DNA of 64,000 nt, taken from NCBI RefSeq assembly GCF_022678645.1, contig NZ_JALBWV010000011.1, forward strand, positions 115,458-179,457. The letters run 5' to 3'. The position numbers and the translations under genes are program-made. The notes under the pieces were generated by a model. That model was not told the DNA's origin. It saw only the letters and a list, made by a program, of their open reading frames with translations, and did not search any database. Shown one piece after another: positions 1-8,794 of the stretch; positions within the stretch are counted from its first letter, which is position 1, and the number at the start of each line of letters is the position of its first letter. Source of the DNA: Saccharopolyspora soli (GTDB lineage: Bacteria > Actinomycetota > Actinomycetes > Mycobacteriales > Pseudonocardiaceae).

Positions 1-2
1 CC

Positions 3-605
3 GGGATCTGGACGATGCACTTCATCGCGATGCTCGGTTTCCAGGTCACGGGCACCGACGTGCGCTACGACGTGCCGCTGACCGTGCTGAGCCTGGTGGT
101 CGCGATCGTGGTCGTCGGCATCGGCGTCTTCGCGGTGGGTTACAGCCGCTCGAAGGTGCTGGCGGTGCTGGTCGGCGGGGTGGTCTCGGGCCTGGGCGTG
201 GCCATCATGCACTACATCGGCATGGCCGCGATGCGGCTTTCCGGCACCGTCGGCTACGACCCCGTGATCGTCGCGTTGTCGGTGGTCATCGCGGTGGTCG
301 CCGCCACCGCGGCGCTGTGGGCGGCATTGAACATCCGCGGCCCGGCGGCGGCCTTCGGCGCATCGCTGGTGATGGGTGTCGCGGTGAGCGCGATGCACTA
401 CACGGGAATGGCCTCGGTCCACGTCGGCCTGCATTCGATGCATTCTCCGGTCGACGGCGCGACCCCGATGCAGTTCATCTTTCCGCTCACCGTCGTGTTG
501 GGCACGTATTTGTTCCTGACGTCGGCCTTCGTCGCGATTTCGCCGAACGCGCCGAGAAGAGCGGATGGCGCAGCTGAAAAGCAGGTGGATCCCTTCACCG
601 GGTGA
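3..605 (+). CDS. MHYT-domain membrane sensor protein, 5' end cut by the window
   Basis: The frame is already open at the window edge, so the N-terminus is missing. Three copies of the MHYT signature are visible: MHFIAM near the start, MHYIGM at about 209-226 and MHYTGM at about 394-411. Each lies at the end of a hydrophobic helix, as in the family, where Met and His residues are thought to bind a metal (often proposed to be copper) and sense a gas or redox state. No GGDEF, EAL or kinase domain follows the membrane part, so the protein ends shortly after the last helix. It lies about 90 bases before the conservon, on the same strand, and may be cotranscribed. Family assignment is firm; the ligand is unknown. 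Confidence 0.85.
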   Translation, partial: GIWTMHFIAMLGFQVTGTDVRYDVPLTVLSLVVAIVVVGIGVFAVGYSRSKVLAVLVGGVVSGLGVAIMHYIGMAAMRLSGTVGYDPVIVALSVVIAVVAATAALWAALNIRGPAAAFGASLVMGVAVSAMHYTGMASVHVGLHSMHSPVDGATPMQFIFPLTVVLGTYLFLTSAFVAISPNAPRRADGAAEKQVDPFTG

Positions 606-692
606 CTTGCGTCCACTGCCTTTCCGCAGCGGGTCATCCGCGTTCGCGACGAGCCCGCCCAACTTTCCGACTCCCTCCAGGATGGAGGACTC

Positions 693-3065
693 ATGCCTGG
701 GTATTCCCGCACGCGTTCACGCGTTTCTCCGAGCCTGCTGAGGCCGAAATCAGTGCGAGCGAAAACGGTCGCGCTGCTCGTGGTGCCGGTCGTCTCGCTG
801 ATGGCGCTGTGGGCGCTGGCCACGGTCTCGGCGGTGCAGAGCGCGTGGACGCTGCACCAGGTCAAAGAGCTCAACGCCGAACTCACCAGACCGGTCAGCG
901 ATCTGGTCGACGACCTGCAGGCCGAGCGCGCCGCCGTCGCGCAGTACCTGGCCGCGCCACGCGGCGGCGAACAACTGGTCTCCGGCCAACGAGCGCGTAC
1001 TGCCGCGGCCACTGCGGCGTTGGTCGAAGGCTCGACGGTGGCCAGAGCCAACATCGCGAACGTCGCACCAGAAGTGGACCAGCGAATCTCCGCCCTCGTC
1101 GAGGATCTCGACCGGTTGCAGCGCGACCATGCCGAGGTCGTCGCCCAGCGGATGGACTGGAACGACGCCTACAACTCGTATACGACCGCGATCGAGCGCG
1201 CCTTCGCGGTGGACGAGGCCCTGACGAACGTCCAGGACGGCGAAGCCGCTGCCGCCGCGCGGGTCGTCCTCCAACTCGGCCGGGTGGGCGAGATGATCGC
1301 GCGCCAGGACGCCGTCGTGACCTCAGCCCTGGCCGCCCAGGGGATGACACCGGATCAGCACGAGGCGTTCGCCACCGCGCTCGGTGGCCAGCACGTGTTG
1401 ACCGACGGTTTGCTGCCCGACCTCGCCCCGGCGGATCAGGCCGCCTACCAGCAATTCGTCAACGACGGCTCCTATCGGTCGCTGACCTCGATGCAGAACG
1501 CGTTGCTCAGCGGGCCAGCAGCCGTCGGCGCTTTCTCCGTCGACCAGTGGCGCGGCGCGGTGCAACCTCTCGCGCAGAGCGTGGCGACCGTCCGGGCCAA
1601 CGCCAGCGCGGCCACTGCGGCGCAGGCGGAATCCGCCAGCGGCGCGGTGCTGACGCAGGCGGCGCTTACGGTCGCCCTTGGACTTCTCGCCGTGCTGCTC
1701 GCTTTGGTGGTCTCCGTCCGGATCGGTCGCGGCATGGTGATCGAGCTGGTCGGCCTGCGGGACTCGGCCCTGGAACTGGCCAACCGACGGCTCCCGCAGG
1801 CCATGCGCAGGCTGCGCGCGGGCGAGAAGATCGACATCGATGCCGACGTGCCGGTGGTCGCGCCCGGCGAGGGCGAAATCGGTCAGGTCGGCAATGCGCT
1901 CAACGCCGTGCAGCACGCGGCGTTGCAGGCCGCGGCCGAGCGGGCCGAACTGCTCACCGGTGTCTCCGGGGTGTTCGTCAACCTGGCTCGGCGCAACCAG
2001 TCCCTGGTGCACCGCCAGCTCAGCTTGCTGGACGCGATGGAGCGCCGGACCGAAGATCCGACCGCGCTCGAAGACCTCTTCCGGCTCGACCACCTGGCGA
2101 CCCGGATGCGTCGGCACGCCGAGGGGTTGATCATCATGTCCGGTGCCGCGCCCGGCCGGTCCTGGCGCAATCCGGTGCCGTTGATGGATCTGGTTCGCTC
2201 CGCGGTCTCGGAGGTCGAGGACTACGAGCGCGTCGAGGTGCACCGGATGTCCGAGCTGTACGTGGTCGGCTCTGCGGTTTCCGACCTCACGCACCTGTTC
2301 TCCGAACTCGTGGAGAACGCGACGTCGTTCTCCCCGCCCGGCAGCACAGTCCTGGTGCACGGCGAGCCGGTCGGCACCGGATTCGTCGTGGAGATCGAGG
2401 ACCGCGGCCTGGGCATGCGCCCGGAGCGGATGGACGAGGCGAACCGGCTGATCGCCGACTCGCACCGGCTTGAGCTGTTCGAAAGCGACCGGCTGGGGCT
2501 CTTCGTGGTGAGCCGGTTGGCGAACCGGCAGCACATCAGCGTCTCGCTGCGCCGCTCGCCCTACGGCGGCACCACCGCCGTGGTGCTGCTGCCCGCATCG
2601 ATTCTCACCACCATCGAACCGCGACCCGATCAGCACGATCAGCAGCCCGAAGCGATCTCCGCGCCGGAGGAGGACGTCGTCCCGGTACCGATGAAGGCGG
2701 TCGCGACCCGGTTGCCCACCAGGGTGCCGCAAGCGTCCGCGGTGCCCAGAGCAACCCGGCGGCGGCGCTCGTCCATCTGGCGCGACCCGGCCGAACCGGT
2801 CGCGATCAACGGCGAGGTCGTGTCGCACGAAACCCCCGCCGACACCGGAGGAAACGACGAGCAGAACACTGGCGGCCTGCCGCGCCGGACCCGACAGGCG
2901 AGCCTCGCACCTGGGTTGCGGGCCGAGGATTCCCGCAACCAGCGCAAGACCGACGCCGTCGGCGCCAAGATCTCGCCGGAGCAGGCGCGCAGCATGATGA
3001 CCGCGGTCCAGCAGGGCTTCGCCCGCGGACGCGGTGCGCGAACCGACGATTTCCCGGACGCCTGA
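693..3065 (+). CDS. cvnA: Conservon sensor histidine kinase-like ATPase (CvnA type, nitrate/nitrite-sensing domain)
   Basis: A 790-residue membrane protein and first gene of a four-gene conservon. An N-terminal helix (about 22-46) is followed by an extracytoplasmic NIT-type helical sensor, a second helix (about 322-345), a HAMP-like linker and a HATPase_c domain with N-box ELVENATSFSPPG (about 538-550) and G1 box DRGLGM (about 570). The last 150 residues are polar and probably disordered. No standard phospho-acceptor H-box is obvious, as usual for CvnA proteins. GGAGG lies just before the ATG. In Streptomyces, CvnA is the membrane partner of the CvnB-CvnC-CvnD complex, which behaves like a G-protein-coupled sensor. 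The signal sensed here is unknown. Confidence 0.9.
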   Translation: MPGYSRTRSRVSPSLLRPKSVRAKTVALLVVPVVSLMALWALATVSAVQSAWTLHQVKELNAELTRPVSDLVDDLQAERAAVAQYLAAPRGGEQLVSGQRARTAAATAALVEGSTVARANIANVAPEVDQRISALVEDLDRLQRDHAEVVAQRMDWNDAYNSYTTAIERAFAVDEALTNVQDGEAAAAARVVLQLGRVGEMIARQDAVVTSALAAQGMTPDQHEAFATALGGQHVLTDGLLPDLAPADQAAYQQFVNDGSYRSLTSMQNALLSGPAAVGAFSVDQWRGAVQPLAQSVATVRANASAATAAQAESASGAVLTQAALTVALGLLAVLLALVVSVRIGRGMVIELVGLRDSALELANRRLPQAMRRLRAGEKIDIDADVPVVAPGEGEIGQVGNALNAVQHAALQAAAERAELLTGVSGVFVNLARRNQSLVHRQLSLLDAMERRTEDPTALEDLFRLDHLATRMRRHAEGLIIMSGAAPGRSWRNPVPLMDLVRSAVSEVEDYERVEVHRMSELYVVGSAVSDLTHLFSELVENATSFSPPGSTVLVHGEPVGTGFVVEIEDRGLGMRPERMDEANRLIADSHRLELFESDRLGLFVVSRLANRQHISVSLRRSPYGGTTAVVLLPASILTTIEPRPDQHDQQPEAISAPEEDVVPVPMKAVATRLPTRVPQASAVPRATRRRRSSIWRDPAEPVAINGEVVSHETPADTGGNDEQNTGGLPRRTRQASLAPGLRAEDSRNQRKTDAVGAKISPEQARSMMTAVQQGFARGRGARTDDFPDA

Positions 3066-3161
3066 GTGCTTTGTCGTCGCAGCGGCGCGGCCGCTCGGCC
3101 GAAGCGTGCGATCGGCACCGCCACCCGAACCACTTCACGGACGAGTTCTCAGGGAGGACCA

Positions 3162-3587
3162 ATGTTTGGCACCACCGAGCAGGCCGGGGAGCTGAGTTGG
3201 CTCCTGGACGAGTTGGTCCACAACGTGCCTAGGGTCAGACTCGCACTGCTGCTGTCCAACGACGGACTGGCCCTGGCGGTGTCGTCGGGGATCAGCAGCG
3301 AGGAAGGCGAACACCTCGCCGCGGTCGCCTCGGCGTTGCACAGCCTCGCCAAGGGCACCGGTCGGCATTTCGACGCTGGTTCCGTCCGGCAGACCATGAT
3401 CGAGCTCGACGGCGGCTTCCTGTTCGTGGTGGCCGCGGGCGGCGGGACGTGCCTCACGGTGTTCGCCGAGACAGGCGCCGACATCGGCTTCGTCGCCTAC
3501 GAGATGGCGCGGTTGATCAACCAGGTCGGCGAGCACATGTACACCGCCGAGCGCTCGGACATCGGCGACTGGCCGGGCGAACGATGA
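3162..3587 (+). CDS. cvnB: Roadblock/LC7-domain protein (CvnB)
   Basis: A 141-residue cytoplasmic protein with the roadblock/LC7 fold (residues about 8-120). The strand motif ALLLSNDGLALAVS and the segment ending GADIGFVAYEMARLI are typical. Roadblock proteins act as GTPase regulators or scaffolds; in conservons CvnB pairs with the GTPase CvnD. The start is the ATG preceded by AGGGAGGACC (3151-3160), not the upstream in-frame codons. It lies 96 bases after cvnA and before cvnC. Confidence 0.93.
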   Translation: MFGTTEQAGELSWLLDELVHNVPRVRLALLLSNDGLALAVSSGISSEEGEHLAAVASALHSLAKGTGRHFDAGSVRQTMIELDGGFLFVVAAGGGTCLTVFAETGADIGFVAYEMARLINQVGEHMYTAERSDIGDWPGER

Positions 3588-3679
3588 CCAACCAAGCGAA
3601 CGCTCGGGGCATCGGGAGCAGGGCGCCGGTGCCGCGCTGCGGAAGGGCGAACGCCGATGGGTAGGAAGGCACTGCGGTC

Positions 3680-4054
3680 GTGAGCGGGGCCCGCCGGAAC
3701 TGGTACGACGACGAAGCGGGCCCGATGGTGCGGCTGTACGCGATGACCAGGGGACGCGCCCAACCGAATCGCGGACCCCTGGACATCATCGCGCTCGTCG
3801 TCGCCAACACGCTGCCCGAGCAGGACATGACGCTCACCCCCGAACAGGCGCGCATCCTCCAGCTGAGCCGGGACCGGCCGGTGTCGGTCGCGGAAATCGC
3901 CGCCCAGTCCGACTTGCCGCTGAGCGTCGTCCGGATCCTGCTCACCGATCTGCTCGACGCCGGTCACCTCCGGATCGACCGGCCCACGCCACCGCGCGAA
4001 CTGCCCAGCGAAGACGTACTGAGGGAAGTGATCAATGGACTCCGCGCGCTCTGA
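3680..4054 (+). CDS. cvnC: DUF742 protein (CvnC)
   Basis: A 124-residue protein of family DUF742, third member of the conservon. The N-terminal WYDDEAGPMVRLYAMTRGR and the winged-helix-like middle, with SVAEIAAQSDLPLSVVRILL, match other CvnC proteins. The latter looks like a degenerate DNA-binding helix pair but probably serves protein interaction. The start is GTG at 3680. The end overlaps cvnD by 20 bases, so the two are translationally coupled. Confidence 0.92.
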   Translation: MSGARRNWYDDEAGPMVRLYAMTRGRAQPNRGPLDIIALVVANTLPEQDMTLTPEQARILQLSRDRPVSVAEIAAQSDLPLSVVRILLTDLLDAGHLRIDRPTPPRELPSEDVLREVINGLRAL

Positions 4055-4640
4055 CGCCCGGTCGGCGGGCGCCCCGCCCATCGTCGCGCTGAAGATCCTC
4101 ATCGCCGGTGGTTTCGGCGTCGGCAAGACCACGATGGTCGGTGCGGTCAGCGAAATCCAGCCGTTGCGGACCGAAGAACACCTCACCGAAGCCAGCCTCG
4201 GCGTGGATTACACCGACGGTGTGGAGCAGAAGACCACCACGACCGTGGCGATGGATTTCGGCAAGATCACGCTGCACGAACAGTTCGCGCTGTACCTGTT
4301 CGGCACGCCCGGACAGGACCGGTTCTGGTTCTTCTGGGACGACATCGCACAGGGCGCGCTCGGTGCTGTCGTGCTCGCTGACACCCGACGCCTGCAGGAC
4401 TGCTTCGCGGCGGTGGACTACTTCGAGCGCCGCGAGATCCCGTTCATCGTGGCGGTCAACTGCTTCGAGGGCGCGCGGCGGTTCCGGGTCGAACAGGTGT
4501 CGGCGGCACTGGATCTCGACCCCGGCACCCCGGTCGTGCTGTGCGACGCACGCGAGCGGTCCTCCGCGAAGGAGGTGCTGATCGCGGTCGTGGAACACGC
4601 CAGCCGCACCTACGCCGGACGCCGCTCCGAGGATCACTGA
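4035..4640 (+). CDS. cvnD: Conservon small GTPase (CvnD)
   Basis: A 201-residue Ras-like GTPase of the bacterial MglA/CvnD group. Walker A is GGFGVGKTT (about 26-34). The switch II region has LFGTPGQDRFWFFW, and the base-recognition region shows VAVNCFEG in place of the usual NKxD. It starts inside the end of cvnC. In known conservons the GTP state of CvnD is set by CvnA/CvnB/CvnC and controls development or secondary metabolism. Its downstream target cannot be read from the sequence. Confidence 0.93.
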   Translation: MDSARSDARSAGAPPIVALKILIAGGFGVGKTTMVGAVSEIQPLRTEEHLTEASLGVDYTDGVEQKTTTTVAMDFGKITLHEQFALYLFGTPGQDRFWFFWDDIAQGALGAVVLADTRRLQDCFAAVDYFERREIPFIVAVNCFEGARRFRVEQVSAALDLDPGTPVVLCDARERSSAKEVLIAVVEHASRTYAGRRSEDH

Positions 4641-4658
4641 CGCTCGAACTCCGGGGTA

Positions 4659-4687
4659 TTGCCAGTCCGGTCCGCACGTTCTACTGT
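4659..4687 (+). promoter_or_regulatory. Promoter of the GntR operon; leaderless transcript likely
   Basis: A -35 hexamer TTGCCA (4659-4664) and a -10 hexamer TACTGT (4682-4687) are 17 bases apart. The ATG at 4695 is only 7 bases past the -10, so the message would begin at or next to the start codon. The small palindrome GACATGTC (4692-4699) spans the start and is a candidate autoregulatory GntR site. Confidence 0.5.
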
Positions 4688-4694
4688 GCTGGAC

Positions 4695-5411
4695 ATGTCT
4701 GGACAGGTTCGGTTGAAGCATCAGCTGATCGCGGCGGAACTGGCCGCCGACATCCGCGCCGGGCGATTGCGCCACGGCGAGCGGTTGCCCGGTGAGCACG
4801 CCTTGGCCACCCGCTTCGCGGTCAGCCGGAACACGGTTCGCCTCGCGCTGTCCGAACTGGGCGATCAGGGATTGATCGCGACGCATTCCGGGAAGGGCTC
4901 GTTCGTCGACTTCGACGGTCGGTCGCTGGACGACCGCGCTGGGTGGTCGCACGCGCTCGCCGCGCAGGGCGTCCGCACCGAGGTCAGCGTAGTTCGGCTG
5001 GACCTGGTCGAAGATCCGGAACTGGCCGAGCGCATCGGCCTGGACGACGTCGAGTTCGTCGCCGTCGACCGGGTGCGCAAGCTCGTCGGCGCAGCGCCGA
5101 TCTCCTTCGAGCGCAGCCGCGTTCCGGCAATCGGAGAGCTGCGGAGGCTGCCCGAGATCGGACTGGGGCAGCGGTCGCTGTTCGAGGTGCTGCGCTCGGT
5201 GGGCCTGGTGGTCGAGTGCGGTGAGCAGTGGGCGGCGCTGCACCAGCTGCTCCCCGACGAAGCTCGCATGCTCGACCGCGCGCCGGGGAGTTCGGTGCTG
5301 CGAACCCGGCGGCTCGGCCGCACCTTCGCGGGCGAGTTCGTCGAGCACGTGGACAGCCTGCTCGACCCCGATCGCTTCCAGCTGCACCAGAGCTTTGGCG
5401 GTGACCGGTGA
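4695..5411 (+). CDS. GntR-family regulator, HutC/UTRA type
   Basis: A 238-residue repressor. The N-terminal winged helix (about 5-75) carries the GntR pattern, with GERLPGEHALATRFAVSRNT then VRLALSELGDQGLI. The C-terminal half is a UTRA ligand-binding domain of the chorismate-lyase fold. The ATG at 4695 was chosen because a good promoter ends just before it. Its stop overlaps the next gene by four bases, so it heads the operon with the ADP-ribosylglycohydrolase, permease and kinase, like yegW in E. coli. The effector is probably a nucleoside or a related sugar (inference from context). Confidence 0.88.
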   Translation: MSGQVRLKHQLIAAELAADIRAGRLRHGERLPGEHALATRFAVSRNTVRLALSELGDQGLIATHSGKGSFVDFDGRSLDDRAGWSHALAAQGVRTEVSVVRLDLVEDPELAERIGLDDVEFVAVDRVRKLVGAAPISFERSRVPAIGELRRLPEIGLGQRSLFEVLRSVGLVVECGEQWAALHQLLPDEARMLDRAPGSSVLRTRRLGRTFAGEFVEHVDSLLDPDRFQLHQSFGGDR

Positions 5412-6406
5412 GCATCGAGCAGCGGGCGTGCGGAGCACTGCTGGGCCTGGCCATCGGTGATGCGCTGGGGATGCCCACCCAATCCATGCCGCGCGACGAG
5501 ATCCTCCGCCGCTACGGCGAATTGACCGGGTTCCTGCCGGGGCCAGCGGACCAGCCGATCGCGCCGAACATGGCCGCGGGCTCGGTCACCGACGACACCG
5601 AGCAAGCGATGCTCGTGGCCGACCTGCTCCTGGAAGGTGTTGGCCACATCGACGCGCGCCGCCTCGCGGACCGGTTGCTGGCGTGGGAGCAGGACATGCG
5701 TCGTCGGGGTTCGCTCGATCTGCTCGGCCCGTCGACCAAGCGGGCGGTGGACGCCGTTGCCGCGGGCACGCCGGTCGAGGAAACCGGGCGCTTCGGCACG
5801 ACCAACGGAGCGGCGATGCGGATCGCTCCGGTGGGCGTCGTGGCGCCGGTCGAAGACCTCGGCGCGCTGGTCGATCTCGTCGTCGAGGCGAGCTCGGTGA
5901 CCCACAGCACGAGCGTGGCGCTGGCCGGTGCCGCTGCGGTGGCGGCGGCGGTCAGCGCAGGCATCGCGGGTGCCGGGGTGGCGGAGGCGGTTCGCCTCGC
6001 GGCGGAGGCGGCCACTCTCGCCGTCCACAAGGGACACTGGGTGGCTGCGGGTGACATCGCCACGCGGCTGACGTGGGCACACGGGTTGGTCGAGGCGAGC
6101 AACCCTTCGGCCGCCGCCGAACTGATCGAAAAGCTCGTCGGCACCAGCGTGGCGACCCAGGAATCGGTGCCAGCCGTGTTCGCCGTGTTGGCGGTCTGGC
6201 CGGACGATCCGTGGCGGGCCTGCCGGTTCGCCGCTTCGCTCGGCGGCGACTGCGACACGATCGCCGCGATGGTCGGCGCGATCGCCGGGGCGTGCCACGG
6301 CCGCGCCGCATTCCCGGAAGACGCCATCGGAACTGTCCACGACGTCAACAAGTTGCCCTTCGAACAGACCGCCATCGAACTGCTGAAGCTGCGCCCCACG
6401 GGCTAG
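5408..6406 (+). CDS. ADP-ribosylglycohydrolase-family protein
   Basis: A 332-residue all-helical enzyme of the ARH/DraG family. The metal-site signatures are present: GLAIGDALGMP at 11-21, SVTDDTEQAM near 59, and GGDCDTIAAMVGAIAG near 278, where Cys replaces the more usual Thr of GGDTDT. The family hydrolyses N- or O-glycosidic bonds to ADP-ribose. Members in sugar-kinase/permease operons, such as YegU, are thought to act on small nucleosides rather than on modified proteins. It starts with GTG overlapping the GntR stop. Confidence 0.88.
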   Translation: MSIEQRACGALLGLAIGDALGMPTQSMPRDEILRRYGELTGFLPGPADQPIAPNMAAGSVTDDTEQAMLVADLLLEGVGHIDARRLADRLLAWEQDMRRRGSLDLLGPSTKRAVDAVAAGTPVEETGRFGTTNGAAMRIAPVGVVAPVEDLGALVDLVVEASSVTHSTSVALAGAAAVAAAVSAGIAGAGVAEAVRLAAEAATLAVHKGHWVAAGDIATRLTWAHGLVEASNPSAAAELIEKLVGTSVATQESVPAVFAVLAVWPDDPWRACRFAASLGGDCDTIAAMVGAIAGACHGRAAFPEDAIGTVHDVNKLPFEQTAIELLKLRPTG

Positions 6407-6431
6407 CTGTCGACACGGAAGGCAGACCGCC

Positions 6432-7874
6432 ATGTCAACCACCTCATCGAGCACCGGGCAGACGAACGCCCTCGGCACCGTGGAGACCCGCGGCATCGAA
6501 CCGGTGCCGGACGAGGAGCGGCGCGGCAAACCCAGCGAGCTGTTCTGGGTGTGGTTCGCGGCCAACATCTCGATCCTCGGGCTGCCGCTCGGCGCGACGC
6601 TGGTCGCCTTCCGCGGGCTGAACCTGTGGCAGGCGCTGCTGGTCGCGGTGATCGGCGCGTTCGGGTCGTTCGCGGTCGTCGGTCTGGTCAGCGTGGCGGG
6701 CAAGTGGGGCGGTGCGCCCAGCATGACCCTGTCGCGCGCGGTGTTCGGTCCGTGGGGGAACTGGGGACCAACTTTCATCTCGTGGCTGTCCAGGGTCGGT
6801 TGGGAGACGATCAACACCACGACCGCCGCCTACGCGTTGCTCGCGCTGCTGGCGATCGCGTTCGGGGTCGAGGCGAACGCGGTCGTCACCGTGTTGTGCA
6901 TCTTGGCGTTCGTCGCGTTGACGCTGCTGGTCTCGGGCCTCGGCCACGCCACGATCCTCTGGATCCAGCGCTGGGCGACCTATCTGTTCGGCGCGCTGAA
7001 CATCCTGGTCGGGGCGTTCCTGGTGGCCAGGGTGGACTGGGCGGCCGTGTTGAGCGCGCCTGCGGCGCCGACCGCCAGCGTGATCGTCGGAATCGGCACG
7101 ATCGCCGCCGGGACGGGCATCGGTTGGGCCAACGCCGGTGCGGACATGGCCCGGTACCAACCGCGCGGGGTGCGCGGCGGCCGCCTGGTGCTGGCGGCCT
7201 CGACCGGGGCCGGTATCCCGCTGGTGCTGCTCATCGGACTCGGTGCGGTGCTGTCGGCGGAGGATCCGTCGCTCGCGTCGGCGGCCGACCCGGTCTCGGC
7301 GATCCAGGCCCTGCTACCGGCGTGGATGGCGGTTCCGTACCTGCTCGCGGCGTTCGGCGGGCTGCTGCTGTCCAACCACCTGTCGGTGTATTCGGCCGGT
7401 CTCACGATGATCACGCTCGGCCTGCGCACCAGCCGGGTCCTCGCGGTGTCGCTGGACGTCGTGCTGATCCTCGCGGGCGGCATCTACCTGATGCTCATCG
7501 CGAAGAACTTCTACGGCCCGTTCATCACCTTCATCTCGCTGCTGGCCGCACCGATCACGGCGTGGGTGGCGGTCTTCGTCGTCGACATGGTCTTCCGCCG
7601 GTCCTACGACCACCAAGCGCTGTTGGACACCACGCCGTCGAGCCGGTACTGGTACCGGGGTGGCGTCCGCTGGTCGGCGACGCTGTCCTGGCTGGCCGGG
7701 TTCGCGGCCGGACTGCTGTTCACCACCGCGTCCACATCGGACAGCGACGTGTGGTTCGCCGGTCCGCTGTCGGACACCTGGCTCGGCCAGACGGGCCTCG
7801 GCTGGGTGGCGGCGTTCGCGGTCGCCGGGATCCTCTACCTCGCACTCAACGCGCGGAAGGCGACGACCCGATGA
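6432..7874 (+). CDS. NCS1-family purine/cytosine (nucleobase) permease
   Basis: A 480-residue transporter with about 12 membrane helices. The N-terminal RGIEPVPDEERRGKP, then FWVWFAANISILGLPLGA, is typical of the cytosine/purine/allantoin permease family. Conserved positions include WGPTFISWLSRVGWE in helix 3 and GTGIGWANAGADMARYQPR. It should import a nucleobase or nucleoside with protons or sodium. It lies 25 bases after the glycohydrolase gene and overlaps the kinase by four bases, so its substrate is likely the one they process. Confidence 0.92.
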   Translation: MSTTSSSTGQTNALGTVETRGIEPVPDEERRGKPSELFWVWFAANISILGLPLGATLVAFRGLNLWQALLVAVIGAFGSFAVVGLVSVAGKWGGAPSMTLSRAVFGPWGNWGPTFISWLSRVGWETINTTTAAYALLALLAIAFGVEANAVVTVLCILAFVALTLLVSGLGHATILWIQRWATYLFGALNILVGAFLVARVDWAAVLSAPAAPTASVIVGIGTIAAGTGIGWANAGADMARYQPRGVRGGRLVLAASTGAGIPLVLLIGLGAVLSAEDPSLASAADPVSAIQALLPAWMAVPYLLAAFGGLLLSNHLSVYSAGLTMITLGLRTSRVLAVSLDVVLILAGGIYLMLIAKNFYGPFITFISLLAAPITAWVAVFVVDMVFRRSYDHQALLDTTPSSRYWYRGGVRWSATLSWLAGFAAGLLFTTASTSDSDVWFAGPLSDTWLGQTGLGWVAAFAVAGILYLALNARKATTR

Positions 7875-8794
7875 ATCGCTTGGTGCACCTCGGCAACGTG
7901 CTGGTCGACCTGGTGATGACTGTGCCGCAACTGCCGCCGCGCGGCGGCGATGTGCTGGCGACGTCCAGCCGGATGATGGCGGGCGGCGGGTTCAACGTGA
8001 TGGTCGCGGCGGCTCGCCAGGGCATGCACGTCGCCCACGGTGGCCTGCACGGCACGGGTCCGCTGGGCGACCTGGTCCGCAAGCAACTCGACGGCGCCGG
8101 GATCGAGTTGCTGCAGGCGGTGCGCACCGATCAGGACACCGGGTACGACGTCGCCCTGGTGGATGCGGAGGGGGAGCGCACGTTCGTCACGAGCTTCGGA
8201 GTGGAAGCGACGCTGGGCCGCTCCGATCTCGCCCGAATCACGATTAAGCCTGGAGATTTCGTCTACGTCTCTGGTTACAGCCTGGTGCAACGTTCCAGCG
8301 GACCCGCGCTGGCGGAGTGGATGCGGCAACTCGACGCCGGAGTACCGGTCGTCGTCGACCCTGGACCACTGGTCACCGACATCGCCCCCGATGTCCTCGC
8401 GGCGACGCTGCGGAGGGCCCACTGGTGGAGCTGCAACCTGCGCGAGGCGACGTTGCTCACCGGACGTGAGGATCCCGCTGAAGCAGCGGTCGAGCTGGTG
8501 GGGCGCGGATGCTCCGGCGTCGTGGTGCGCACCGGCCCGGACGGCTGCGTGCTCGCCACCGATGTGCGAAATCCAGTGGAGGTACTCGGCTTCCGGGTGT
8601 CCGCGGTGGATACCAACGGTGCTGGCGACGCCCACGTCGGTGCGTTCATCGCCTGCCTGGCCCGCGGGCTCGAACCGGCGGAAGCGGCCCGCTACGCGAA
8701 CGTGGCCGCCGCGCTGGCGGTGACGAAACCCGGCCCGGCCACCGCACCAACGGCGACCGAGATCGATGACTTCCTCACCCGTCGGGCGGAGTGA
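7871..8794 (+). CDS. PfkB/ribokinase-family carbohydrate or nucleoside kinase
   Basis: A 307-residue cytoplasmic kinase. Substrate-binding motif GGGFNVMVAAARQG lies near residues 37-50. The C-terminal PfkB signature is DTNGAGDAHVGAF, with the catalytic Asp of GAGD near 253. The family phosphorylates ribose, pseudouridine, adenosine or other nucleosides and sugars with ATP. The gene ends an operon with a permease and a glycohydrolase, which resembles yegV. A nucleoside or a sugar freed from one is the most plausible substrate. Start and upstream stop share ATGA. Confidence 0.88.
   Translation: MNRLVHLGNVLVDLVMTVPQLPPRGGDVLATSSRMMAGGGFNVMVAAARQGMHVAHGGLHGTGPLGDLVRKQLDGAGIELLQAVRTDQDTGYDVALVDAEGERTFVTSFGVEATLGRSDLARITIKPGDFVYVSGYSLVQRSSGPALAEWMRQLDAGVPVVVDPGPLVTDIAPDVLAATLRRAHWWSCNLREATLLTGREDPAEAAVELVGRGCSGVVVRTGPDGCVLATDVRNPVEVLGFRVSAVDTNGAGDAHVGAFIACLARGLEPAEAARYANVAAALAVTKPGPATAPTATEIDDFLTRRAE

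Noticed and set aside
4032..5438. Long minus-strand open frame (468 codons) opposite the CvnD and GntR genes
   Set aside because: It is a shadow frame caused by high GC. The plus strand has clear CvnD and GntR motifs and start signals, while this frame has no family resemblance.
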